Source of the DNA: Rhizobium terricola
GTDB taxonomy: Bacteria; Pseudomonadota; Alphaproteobacteria; Rhizobiales; Rhizobiaceae
Direction: 5' to 3'
Assembly (NCBI RefSeq): GCF_012927355.1
Contig: NZ_JABBGK010000002.1
Coordinates: 142,661-206,660 of the forward strand
Length of the DNA stretch: 64,000 nucleotides
Shown here: one piece after another, positions 43,778 to 51,719 of the stretch
Layout: each line of letters begins with the position of its first letter
Position numbering within the stretch: position 1 is the stretch's first letter
The notes under the pieces: model-generated
Seen by the model: only the letters and a program-made list of their open reading frames with translations
Database searches by the model: none
Told to the model about the DNA's origin: nothing
Made by a program: the position numbers and the translations under genes

Positions 43778-43962
43778 TTCTCCAGGCTGGTTTCCGGGCT
43801 CTGGAGACGTTCTCTGCGAACCGCGCGAGGCACCTTCCCAGGGCCTGAACCCCAGTGGTCTTTTGCCTTCACGCCTTCTCCACTACCGTTGCGGGGGCAG
43901 CGCCGGAATTTGACCGGCTTCCCGATTTTCCGCCCTCCCTAGCCGGGCGTCACCTCGAGTGT
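43778..43962 (-). promoter_or_regulatory. Cobalamin (B12) riboswitch
   Basis: On the minus strand the core elements appear in canonical order: GGTGACGCCCGG, then AAAATCGGGAAGCCGGTC, the B12 box region GCGCTGCCCCCGCAACGGTA, GACCACTG, CTGGGAAGGTGCC, and finally AGCCCGGAAACCAGCC. These are the conserved pieces of the adenosylcobalamin riboswitch, including the four-way junction. It ends about 120 bases before the Rieske oxygenase ATG and has the same orientation. End coordinates are approximate. Such switches normally reduce expression when B12 is bound. Confidence 0.92.
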
Positions 43963-44279
43963 GGCTTCATCTAAGCATAGTCGCCGGACGCTTGATGCAC
44001 TGCGAAACGACACAGCCACAAACATTTGCGACATTTCCAATCTTGATTGAAATCAATATTGAAAAACTAAATATCTATATTTTTCAACTATATAACTTTT
44101 TGACGCCCGGAAACTGCTGAAATTAGTGGCGCAAAATGACAAGCAATAGGCATTTGCACGGGACGCGCCCTGGCATCGCAAGCCTCGGGAAACCGAGAGC
44201 GATCAGGATGCGGCAAATTGTCGTTAACATCCTTGCCGTAGCATCAGCTAATTCACCTTAGGAATCAGAGCCCCGCTCC
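43963..44279. promoter_or_regulatory. AT-rich divergent promoter region
   Basis: This 317-base region between the riboswitch and the next gene is much more AT-rich than its surroundings, especially about 44030-44105. It presumably holds the promoter of the riboswitch transcript on the minus strand and that of the gene at 44280 on the plus strand. I could not choose specific -35/-10 pairs. Confidence 0.45.
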
Positions 44280-44882
44280 ATGCAGAAGCTGAGATATTTC
44301 GCAGCCAACAAGCCCGACCCCAAGGCGGCCGTTTCGCCCAAGGCCGTGCACACGGAATTCCTGCGCACCGGCCGAATTTCGCGCCAGCGCGAGGACTGGC
44401 TGGCGGAAGAACGGCGCTACCTCACCTACGAGGAAGTCGCGGCCCGTACCGGACGCCGGCTGGAGGCCGCAGGCGAGACGACCCACAAACGGATCAACGG
44501 CTTTCACCGCTCGATCCAGTTCCCCAAGATGGTGTTCCACAAGACGCTCGATAACAGCCCGCATCTCGGCTACTGCCACGTGACGGCGGCGCGGACCAAT
44601 TTCGCCAAATATGCCGACGTCAAATGGGCCTTCTACATCGCCAACTTCTTTGCCGAAGTGGGCGGCGAGCAGTTCTTCGAGCATATCCGGCCGAATTATG
44701 CGCGGATGTATTTCGCCGTGGCGATCCATCCGGACAAGGAAACGCGCTCGATGGCGATCGACCGCTCGATCCGCCAGAACGGGCTGCTGTTCCGCACCCA
44801 TGACCCGAAGGAAGCGCTGAAGAACGTTCTGATGCTCGGCACCAGCAACGAGGACCTGCGCAAGATCATCGCCAAGCTCTGA
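44280..44882 (+). CDS. Conserved rhizobial protein of unknown function
   Basis: The 200-residue soluble protein has no signal peptide or membrane helix and is rich in aromatic and basic residues (SIQFPKMVFHKTLDNSPHLG, then NFAKYADVKWAFYIANFFAE). The end DPKEALKNVLMLGTSNEDLR is helical. I cannot assign a family with confidence. It has its own AT-rich promoter region and converges on the degenerate GGDEF gene. Confidence 0.75.
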   Translation: MQKLRYFAANKPDPKAAVSPKAVHTEFLRTGRISRQREDWLAEERRYLTYEEVAARTGRRLEAAGETTHKRINGFHRSIQFPKMVFHKTLDNSPHLGYCHVTAARTNFAKYADVKWAFYIANFFAEVGGEQFFEHIRPNYARMYFAVAIHPDKETRSMAIDRSIRQNGLLFRTHDPKEALKNVLMLGTSNEDLRKIIAKL

Positions 44883-44907
44883 ACGCCCGGCCTCCCCTTC
44901 GGCCCCG

Positions 44908-45978
44908 TCAGAACCCGCCGACCGGCTGCTTCTTGTAGATCAGCCAGTCCTTCGGCACATAATCGTTGGCGCCGTAGATCGTCACGGTGTTGCCGCCGGC
45001 GGCCTTGGAGGCGGCTAGCGCCTTTTCGGTGAAATTGGTGAAGTCGAAGGCGTTCGGCGCCTGTTCGGAGAAGCAGATGCCGAAGGACATCGGGATCTGG
45101 CCGAGGGCGCGACCGTTGCCTGCATTGACGACCGTGGTCCTGAGCTTGGTGCGCACCAGATCGACGATGCGGTTCACCTCCTCCTGCTCGGAGGTGTAGA
45201 GCAGCATGCCGAAGCGTCCGCCGTCGAAGCGGCAGGCGAAGTCACCGTCGCCGGCGACGGCCTCCATGACCTTGGCGACCTGCTTGAGGAAGCGCTCGGC
45301 GGAGGTCGGCCCCATCTGCTCGGAAAGACGGGCGAAATCGTCGATCTCGCCGATCACCATGCCACAGAGTACCGGCATTTCCGGATTGACATAGATCTTG
45401 GCCAGCGCCTTGTTGAAGGCGCGGCGGCTGGCAAGGCCGGTGAGCGGGTCGACGAATTTCGCCGCTTCCGCGTCGTCGGCTTCGCGCTGCAGGTCGGCAA
45501 GCGTCGCGGTCTTGTCTACGACGGCGCGCACCACATTGCTGTTCTGGCTGGCGCGCTGTTCGGTCGCGACCTTGAGAGCGGTGATCGACTGGCCGAGCGC
45601 GGCCGGGTCGACGTCGCCCTCGGTCATGATGACCTTGGAGGCATGGCCGATCAGGCGACCATAGTCGGTGAGCGAGATCTTCTCCTGGTTGAGCAGGCTG
45701 ATGAAGTTGCTCATCTCCGCACGCACCTGACCGTTCTGCCGGCTGAGCAGGCCGTCCTCGTGATGGTGCGGCAGGTATTTGCGGCCAAGCGCATCGAGCG
45801 CATCCTGGGTCTTGATCTTGCCGAGCGCGATGAAGTCGCGGACCAGCTCCGGATTGGAGCCGGCATAGGCCTCGTAGACGAGTTCGTAATTCCGGGGCAG
45901 CCCGTCTATGCCCATCTGGTGCATCGCCGTGGCGACGCGAAGCGCAATGCTGGAGGCAGGGTTCTTGACTTGCTGCAT
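44908..45978 (-). CDS. GGDEF-domain protein with a degenerate active site
   Basis: The 356-residue protein has a helical N-terminal half and a C-terminal GGDEF fold. The fold is recognisable from DPLTGLASRRAFNKALAKIY and IGEIDDFARLSEQMGPTSAE. The signature itself reads RFDGGRFGML instead of R-x-GGDEF, so the catalytic acidic residue is lost, and no RxxD inhibitory site precedes it. It is probably not a cyclase but may bind c-di-GMP or act as an adaptor. I chose the ATG at 45978 (GGGAAACG upstream). Confidence 0.85.
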   Translation of the reverse strand: MQQVKNPASSIALRVATAMHQMGIDGLPRNYELVYEAYAGSNPELVRDFIALGKIKTQDALDALGRKYLPHHHEDGLLSRQNGQVRAEMSNFISLLNQEKISLTDYGRLIGHASKVIMTEGDVDPAALGQSITALKVATEQRASQNSNVVRAVVDKTATLADLQREADDAEAAKFVDPLTGLASRRAFNKALAKIYVNPEMPVLCGMVIGEIDDFARLSEQMGPTSAERFLKQVAKVMEAVAGDGDFACRFDGGRFGMLLYTSEQEEVNRIVDLVRTKLRTTVVNAGNGRALGQIPMSFGICFSEQAPNAFDFTNFTEKALAASKAAGGNTVTIYGANDYVPKDWLIYKKQPVGGF

Positions 45979-46216
45979 GGTTCGTTTCCCGGGAGAGAAG
46001 GCGAAAAGGCTCAGTTGTCGGGGACTATAGACGCAACATTTCTTTCTTTCGGTTACGTCGATGGATAAAGTTTTAGCCAATGCCTTCTCGATGATTTCGA
46101 GGGGTTTTCGAAGCTGTGGAAAACCTCGGGCAGACCGTGCCCAAAAGAGCGTTTGATCCCGCCGCCGCTCTCGCGCTATGGACGGGAAAGCGAAGAACAG
46201 GAAGGCGTTTCAAACC

Positions 46217-47197
46217 ATGGCGCGGATCATTGCGGCCGAAGACGAAGCCGGGGAAGCGATCCCCGCAGCGCTTGCGGTCCTCAGACAGGCGCGACCGGTG
46301 GCGATCCCGACTGAGACCGTCTACGGGCTTGCCGCCGACGCCACCGACCCGCACGCGATCACCGGCATCTACGAGACCAAGGGCCGGCCGCGCTTCAATC
46401 CGCTCATCTGCCACATGGCCGATCTCGAGATGGCCGAGCGGCATGCCGTGTTCGACCCGGTCTCACGCAAACTTGCCCAACGCTTCTGGCCGGGACCGCT
46501 GACGCTGGTCCTGCCGCTGAAACCCGAAAGCACCATCCATCCGCTGGCGACCGCCGGGCTCGACACGGTCGGCATCCGCGTGCCGATCGGATTTGCCGGC
46601 GCGCTGATCCGCGCCTTCGACCGGCCGCTCGCGGCACCCAGCGCCAATTCCTCGGGCAAGATCAGCCCGACCACGGCCCGTCACGTCGATGCCGACCTCG
46701 GCGACCGTATCGATCTCGTCATCGACGGCGGCCCCTGCCCCGTCGGGGTGGAATCGACGATCGTCAAGGTCGAGGACGGCCGGATCCGCCTGTTGCGGCC
46801 CGGCGGCGTGCCGGTCGAGGCGATCGAGGCCGAAACCGGCCTCACCGTCGAGCGCATCAAGGCGGCCGGAACGGCGGCCATCGAGGCGCCGGGCATGCTT
46901 GCCTCGCATTATGCACCGAACGCCCGCGTCCGGCTCGACGCTACCTCGGTCAGCTCCGGCGAAGCGCTGATCCGCTTCGGCAGCCGTCAGGTCACCGGCG
47001 AAGACGCAGCGGCGACCGTGCTGCAACTCAGCGCGTCGGGAGACCTCGGAGAGGCAGCGGCCAATCTCTTTGGCTTCCTCAAGAAGGCGGACATCGCCGG
47101 GATTACCGGTATCGCCGTCATGCCCATCCCGGACGAGGGACTGGGCGAAGCGATCAACGACCGGCTGAAGCGGGCTGCCGCACCGCGCGAAGCGTAA
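46217..47197 (+). CDS. L-threonylcarbamoyladenylate synthase (Sua5-type)
   Basis: The 326-residue enzyme makes threonylcarbamoyl-AMP for the t6A modification of ANN-decoding tRNAs. The YrdC domain shows RPVAIPTETVYGLAADATD, KGRPRFNPLICH, FWPGPLTLVLP and PSANSSGKISPT. The extra C-terminal Sua5 domain begins near MLASHYAPNARVRL. This two-domain form is longer than E. coli TsaC. The ATG at 46217 follows AGGAAGG; an upstream ATG at 46178 would add 13 residues. The next gene starts 16 bases downstream. Confidence 0.93.
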   Translation: MARIIAAEDEAGEAIPAALAVLRQARPVAIPTETVYGLAADATDPHAITGIYETKGRPRFNPLICHMADLEMAERHAVFDPVSRKLAQRFWPGPLTLVLPLKPESTIHPLATAGLDTVGIRVPIGFAGALIRAFDRPLAAPSANSSGKISPTTARHVDADLGDRIDLVIDGGPCPVGVESTIVKVEDGRIRLLRPGGVPVEAIEAETGLTVERIKAAGTAAIEAPGMLASHYAPNARVRLDATSVSSGEALIRFGSRQVTGEDAAATVLQLSASGDLGEAAANLFGFLKKADIAGITGIAVMPIPDEGLGEAINDRLKRAAAPREA

Positions 47198-47213
47198 GCC
47201 AAGGAGGCCCGGC

Positions 47214-48641
47214 ATGACCAAAAACCTGCCCGAACCGCTGAAGGGTTTCGTCGCCATCGTCGGCGAGGCGAATGCGCTCACCGCGGCCCATGACATAGCC
47301 CCCTATCTCATCGAAAGCCGCGGACTTTATCATGGCAGTTCGCCGCTCGTGCTGAAGCCCGGATCGACGGAAGAGGTATCCGCCATCCTGACGCTTGCCA
47401 GCGCAACCGGCACGCCGGTCGTTCCGGCCGGCGGACGAACGGGGCATGTCGGCGGCCAGGTGCCGCGCGACGGCGGGGCGGATGTCGTGCTGTCGCTCGA
47501 GCGGATGAACCGGATCCGCGAAATCGACCCGGTGGCCGACGTCATCGTCGCCGACGGGGGCTGTATCCTCGCCGACATCCAGAAGGCGGCGGCGGATAAC
47601 GGAAGGCTTTTTCCCCTGTCGCTGGGCTCCGAAGGCTCCTGCCGGATCGGTGGCAATCTCTCGACCAATGCCGGGGGCACGGCCGTGCTCGCCTATGGCA
47701 ACATGCGCCAGCTCTGCCTCGGGCTCGAAGTCGTGCTGCCGACGGGCGAAATCTGGAACGGGCTTCGCCGCCTGAAGAAGGACAATTCCGGCTACGACCT
47801 GCGCGATCTCTTCATTGGCGCCGAAGGCACGCTGGGCGTCATCACCGGCGCAGTGCTGAAGATGGTTCCGCAGCCGCGCGGCCGGCAGGTCGCCTTTGCC
47901 GGGGTCCGCTCTCCCGAGGTGGCGCTCGCGCTTTTCGAGCGCGCGTCTATGTTGTGCGGCACGGCGCTGACCGGCTTCGAACTGATGCCGCGGATCGGCA
48001 TAGACTTCACCACGCGGCATATCACCGGCGTTCGTGATCCGCTTTCCTCGCCGCATGCCTGGTACGCGCTCATCGACATTTCCACCTCGGATTCGGCGGA
48101 AAGCGCTGAGGCGATGATCCACCGTCTCCTGGAAGAGGCAGCCGAGATCGGTCTCGTCGAGGACGCCGCGATCGCGTCTTCGCTCGCCCAGCAGGACGCC
48201 TTCTGGCGCTTGCGGGAAAGCATGTCGGAGGCGCAGAAGCCGGAGGGCGGCTCGATCAAGCACGACGTGTCCGTTCCGGTGTCCAGCGTGCCGCGCTTCC
48301 TCGCCGACGCCGACAAGGCGGTCCTCGCGCTGATGCCCGATGCGCGGATCTGCGCCTTTGGCCATCTCGGCGACGGCAACATCCACTACAACATCAGCCA
48401 GCCGGTCGGCGCCGACAAGGCCGCCTTCATCGCCCGCTGGCGCGAGGTCAATGCCGTGGTCCACGCGGTCGTGCACACCCATGGCGGCTCGATCTCGGCC
48501 GAGCACGGCGTCGGCCAGCTCAAGCGCGACGAACTGATCGCCAGCCGTCCGGCGATCGAGACGGAACTGATGAACCGGATCAAGCAGGCCTTCGATCCGG
48601 CCGGCATCATGAACCCGGGCAAGATGGTCCGACCGAAATGA
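47214..48641 (+). CDS. FAD-linked 2-hydroxyacid oxidase (GlcD/D2HGDH-like)
   Basis: The 475-residue flavoprotein belongs to the VAO family that includes glycolate oxidase GlcD and D-2-hydroxyglutarate dehydrogenase. The FAD-binding region is PVVPAGGRTGHVGGQVPRDG, then LGSEGSCRIGGNLSTNAGG and FIGAEGTLGVITGAVLK. The C-terminal HTHGGSISAEHGVGQLKRD and IMNPGKMV are typical. The substrate is probably a D-2-hydroxyacid; which one cannot be inferred. AAGGAGG precedes the ATG. The stop overlaps the start of the ModE-like gene. Confidence 0.9.
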   Translation: MTKNLPEPLKGFVAIVGEANALTAAHDIAPYLIESRGLYHGSSPLVLKPGSTEEVSAILTLASATGTPVVPAGGRTGHVGGQVPRDGGADVVLSLERMNRIREIDPVADVIVADGGCILADIQKAAADNGRLFPLSLGSEGSCRIGGNLSTNAGGTAVLAYGNMRQLCLGLEVVLPTGEIWNGLRRLKKDNSGYDLRDLFIGAEGTLGVITGAVLKMVPQPRGRQVAFAGVRSPEVALALFERASMLCGTALTGFELMPRIGIDFTTRHITGVRDPLSSPHAWYALIDISTSDSAESAEAMIHRLLEEAAEIGLVEDAAIASSLAQQDAFWRLRESMSEAQKPEGGSIKHDVSVPVSSVPRFLADADKAVLALMPDARICAFGHLGDGNIHYNISQPVGADKAAFIARWREVNAVVHAVVHTHGGSISAEHGVGQLKRDELIASRPAIETELMNRIKQAFDPAGIMNPGKMVRPK

Positions 48642-49033
48642 ACGACCAGGCCATGCGGCTCACCCTCAGGATCGACCTGCCGAACGGCGCCCGCCTCGGG
48701 CCGGGTAAGGCGCAGCTTCTCGCGCTCATCGCCGAGCACGGGTCGATCCGCGCTGGCGGGGCGGCGATGGGTATGTCCTATCGCCGGGCCTGGCTGCTCG
48801 CCGACGAAATCAACCGGATGTTCCGAGAGCCGTCGATCTTCACCCGGCACGGCGGCAAGAGCGGTGGCGGCGCAGGCCTCACCGATTTCGGACAGACGCT
48901 GCTCGCCTGCTGCCGCCGCATGGAAGAAGACGCCCGCAAGGCGCTCGGCGGCGATATCGCCTGGCTGGAGCAGGCGACAAACCACGACTTTTCACAGGAT
49001 CCGCCCGGGTCCGCAGCGCGCGGCGAGGATTAG
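48638..49033 (+). CDS. modE: ModE-like molybdate regulator, DNA-binding domain only
   Basis: The 131-residue protein matches the N-terminal winged helix of ModE: LGPGKAQLLALIAEHGSIRA, GGAAMGMSYRRAWLLADEI and RHGGKSGGGAGLTDFGQTLL. The two molybdate-binding domains of E. coli ModE are missing, so molybdate sensing must come from elsewhere, or this protein represses without it. It converges on modABC with a six-base gap and is the obvious candidate to bind the ModE box at 51649. It overlaps the oxidase gene (ATGA). Confidence 0.88.
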   Translation: MNDQAMRLTLRIDLPNGARLGPGKAQLLALIAEHGSIRAGGAAMGMSYRRAWLLADEINRMFREPSIFTRHGGKSGGGAGLTDFGQTLLACCRRMEEDARKALGGDIAWLEQATNHDFSQDPPGSAARGED

Positions 49034-49039
49034 AGGTCA

Positions 49040-50125
49040 TTACAGCGAACGGAAAATCCCTTCGCTGGCAATCGATACCGTCTTGAACAGCAGATGGACC
49101 GGCACGCCGGGATCAAGCGAGAGCGCGCGGACCGAGCGGCGCGTCACTTCGGCGACCAGCGTCTCTCCGCCGCAATCGACGGAGACCATCGCTGACGTGC
49201 CGTCGAAGGTGATGCCGGAGATCGTTCCCGACAGGCGATTGAGCGCGGACATGCCGTCCGGCTCGCGGGTGGACAGCACGATTTCGCTGACCGGCACGAA
49301 GGCGCGGATCTGGGTTCCGGGCGCAACCTCGGTCAGACGCAGGAACAGCGGGCCGGACGGCCCCTCCGCAAAGGTCAGCCCCTCCTCCGCGCTGTGACCG
49401 GTGACCACCGCATGCACGAAATTGCCGGGCTTCATGCTGCCGGCGGCATGGGCGATCGTCTCGAGCACCGCATCGGGCGCACCGAGCGGGGTCGCCCTGC
49501 CATGGTCGATCGCGACGACATGGGTGGCGAGGCGAGCGACTTCTTCCAAGGAATGGCTGACATAGAGGATCGGGATGCCGACCTCGTCGCGGATCCGCTC
49601 GATGTCCGGCAGGATCGCCGCCTTGAGCTCGGCGTCGAGTGCGGAAAGCGGCTCGTCCATCAGAAGGAGGTGCGGGCTGGAAAGCAGGGCCCGGCCGAGC
49701 GCCACGCGCTGCTTCTCGCCGCCTGAGAGCTCCGCAGGCCGACGATCAAGAAGGGCTGAGATCCCCAGCAGGTCGACCACCCGGGCAAGCGTTTCGCGCC
49801 GCTCCGACGCTGGCGTGTAGCGCTGGCCATAGGTCAGGTTCTGGCGGACGGTCAGATGGGGAAAGAGGCGCCCTTCCTGGAAGACATAACCGATGCGGCG
49901 GCGATGCGGCGGGAGGAAACGTCCCGTCGCCGCATCGCTCCACACCTCGCCGGCAAAGATGATGCGCCCACTTGTCGGCCGGACGAGGCCGGCGACCAGA
50001 TTGATCAGGGTCGTCTTTCCCGACCCGGACGGCCCAAAAAGCGCGGTCAGGCCGGAACCGATCGCCAGGTCGGCAACCAGTTCGAAGTCCCCCTGTTCAT
50101 GACGGACATCGATCTCGAGCATCAT
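49040..50125 (-). CDS. modC: Molybdate ABC transporter ATPase ModC
   Basis: The 361-residue ATPase has Walker A GPSGSGKTT near 35, signature LSGGEKQRVALGRALLSS, and Walker B LLLMDEPLSALDAELK. The C-terminal TOBE/Mop domain (LNRLSGTISGITFDGTSAMV, then SVDCGGETLVAEVT) binds molybdate in relatives. The ATG at 50125 overlaps the modB stop (ATGA), which fixes the start. The longer upstream open frame overlaps modB and is not used. Confidence 0.96.
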   Translation of the reverse strand: MMLEIDVRHEQGDFELVADLAIGSGLTALFGPSGSGKTTLINLVAGLVRPTSGRIIFAGEVWSDAATGRFLPPHRRRIGYVFQEGRLFPHLTVRQNLTYGQRYTPASERRETLARVVDLLGISALLDRRPAELSGGEKQRVALGRALLSSPHLLLMDEPLSALDAELKAAILPDIERIRDEVGIPILYVSHSLEEVARLATHVVAIDHGRATPLGAPDAVLETIAHAAGSMKPGNFVHAVVTGHSAEEGLTFAEGPSGPLFLRLTEVAPGTQIRAFVPVSEIVLSTREPDGMSALNRLSGTISGITFDGTSAMVSVDCGGETLVAEVTRRSVRALSLDPGVPVHLLFKTVSIASEGIFRSL

Positions 50126-50814
50126 GCCGCTCCCAGCCGCAGCGCCAGCCGGCGCGACACGACTTCCGAGGCGACCAGCGCCGCAAGCGACAGCCCGATC
50201 GAAATCAGCGTCAGGCGCATCGCGGCATAGTCGCCCCCGGGAACCTGGGTATAGGTGTAGATCGCCGAGGCGAGCGTCTGGGTCTCGCCCGGGATATTGG
50301 AGACGAAGGTGATCGTGGCTCCGAACTCGCCCATGGCCTTGGCAAAGGCGAGAACGGCTCCGGCGGCAATGCCGGGCAAAATGAGCGGCAAGGTGACCGT
50401 CACGAAGACGGAGAACGGAGAGGCACCGAGTGTCGAGGCCGCCGCTTCGAGCCTGCGGTCGACGGCATCCAGCGATAGGCGGATCGAGCGGACGAGCAGC
50501 GGAAAGCCCATCACGGCGGCGGCCAGCGCCGCGCCGGTCCAGCGGAAGGAGAAGACCAGCCCGAACCATTGATCGAGAAAGGCACCGACCGTGCCGCGGC
50601 GCCCGAAGGTCAAGAGCAACAGATAGCCGGTGACGACGGGCGGCATGATGAGCGGCAGATGCACGATGCCGTTCAGGAGCGTCTTGCCCCAGAAGTCGCG
50701 GCGCGACAGGAGCCAGGCAACGGCAACCCCGAAAGGCAGCGAAAAGGCCACGGCGGTTGCCGCGACCTTCAGGCTCAGCCGCATGGCAGTCAGTTCCTCA
50801 GGGGTCAATTCCAA
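50122..50814 (-). CDS. modB: Molybdate ABC transporter permease ModB
   Basis: The 230-residue inner-membrane permease has about five hydrophobic segments. The EAA-type loop that docks ModC is EAASTLGASPFSVFVTVTLP (near 130), followed by LILPGIAAGAVLAFAKAMGE. The start lies 12 bases after modA, and the stop overlaps modC, so modABC forms one operon. Confidence 0.96.
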   Translation of the reverse strand: MELTPEELTAMRLSLKVAATAVAFSLPFGVAVAWLLSRRDFWGKTLLNGIVHLPLIMPPVVTGYLLLLTFGRRGTVGAFLDQWFGLVFSFRWTGAALAAAVMGFPLLVRSIRLSLDAVDRRLEAAASTLGASPFSVFVTVTLPLILPGIAAGAVLAFAKAMGEFGATITFVSNIPGETQTLASAIYTYTQVPGGDYAAMRLTLISIGLSLAALVASEVVSRRLALRLGAA

Positions 50815-50826
50815 CTCGGAAAGACC

Positions 50827-51630
50827 TCAATTGGTCTTCGCAAGTACCGTAAAACCGGCATCCGTGAAGATCTGGTGAGCCTTGGCGCCCTGCAGATAGG
50901 CGAGGAAGGCGGCCGCGTCGTCGGCATTAGTCGCCTCCTTGAGGACGGCTGCGGGATAGACGATCGCAGGATGGCTCGATTCGGGGAAGCGGTCCACGAC
51001 CTTCACGCCGACGTCGGCCTTCGCATCCGTCTCGTAGACGATACCGAGCGAGGCTTCCGCACGCGAAACCAGCAGCAGCGCAGCGCGGACGTTTTCAGCC
51101 TGGGCGACATGGTCCTTGACGCCATCCCATACGCCGAGCGTTTCGAGAGCAGCCTTGCCATAGGTGCCGGCCGGAACCGAGTCGGTGTTGGCCATGGCGA
51201 GGTGGCCACCGGCGAGAAGGTCGTTGAGCGGGAAGCCCGGAGCGATGGTGGCCGTGGCGGTCGAGTCCTTCGGCGCGACAAGGACGATGCGGTTGCCGAG
51301 CAGGTTCACCCGCGTGTCCGACTTCACGAGACCGGCCTTGTCGAGCACGTCCATCCACTTGAGGTCGGCCGAGACGAAGACATCCGCCGGCGCGCCTTCC
51401 TGGACCTGCTTGGCGAGGGCGGAGCTGCCGGCAAAGGACAGCACGGTGTCCTTGCCGGTCTCCGCCTTCCACGTTTCGGCGATCTTGCCCAGGACGTCCT
51501 TGAGGCTCGCGGCGGCAAAGACGGTGACCGATCCTTCCGCGAAAGCGGCCGAGACCGGCTGAACAAGAAGGGCCGCGGCCACCGACATGACCGCAGCCAG
51601 ACGACGCACGGAACGCAGCTGGACAAGCAT
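50827..51630 (-). CDS. modA: Periplasmic molybdate-binding protein ModA
   Basis: The 267-residue binding protein has a signal peptide (LAAVMSVAAALLVQPVSAAF). The mature domain starts GSVTVFAAASLKDVLGKIAE, the canonical ModA N-terminus, and also carries FAGSSALAKQVQEGAPADVF. It is first in modABC. A ModE box lies just upstream at 51649-51676, so expression should fall when molybdate is plentiful. Confidence 0.96.
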   Translation of the reverse strand: MLVQLRSVRRLAAVMSVAAALLVQPVSAAFAEGSVTVFAAASLKDVLGKIAETWKAETGKDTVLSFAGSSALAKQVQEGAPADVFVSADLKWMDVLDKAGLVKSDTRVNLLGNRIVLVAPKDSTATATIAPGFPLNDLLAGGHLAMANTDSVPAGTYGKAALETLGVWDGVKDHVAQAENVRAALLLVSRAEASLGIVYETDAKADVGVKVVDRFPESSHPAIVYPAAVLKEATNADDAAAFLAYLQGAKAHQIFTDAGFTVLAKTN

Positions 51631-51648
51631 TTTTCACTCCCTCGGATA

Positions 51649-51676
51649 ATCGTTATATCTCAATGGATATATCGAT
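51649..51676. promoter_or_regulatory. ModE box upstream of modA
   Basis: ATCGTTATAT (51649-51658) and ATATATCGAT (51667-51676) form an inverted repeat with one mismatch and an eight-base spacer, very close to the known ModE operator (ATCG-TATAT...ATATA-CGAT). It ends 19 bases before the modA ATG. Confidence 0.85.
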
Positions 51677-51719
51677 AGCCGAAAAGAATCAGGATCACAA
51701 GGGACCCGAAACGCGCTCG

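Noticed and set aside
49040..50569. An extended modC reading from an upstream start
   Set aside because: The extension overlaps modB in another frame. The ATGA junction at 50122-50125 fixes the modC start.
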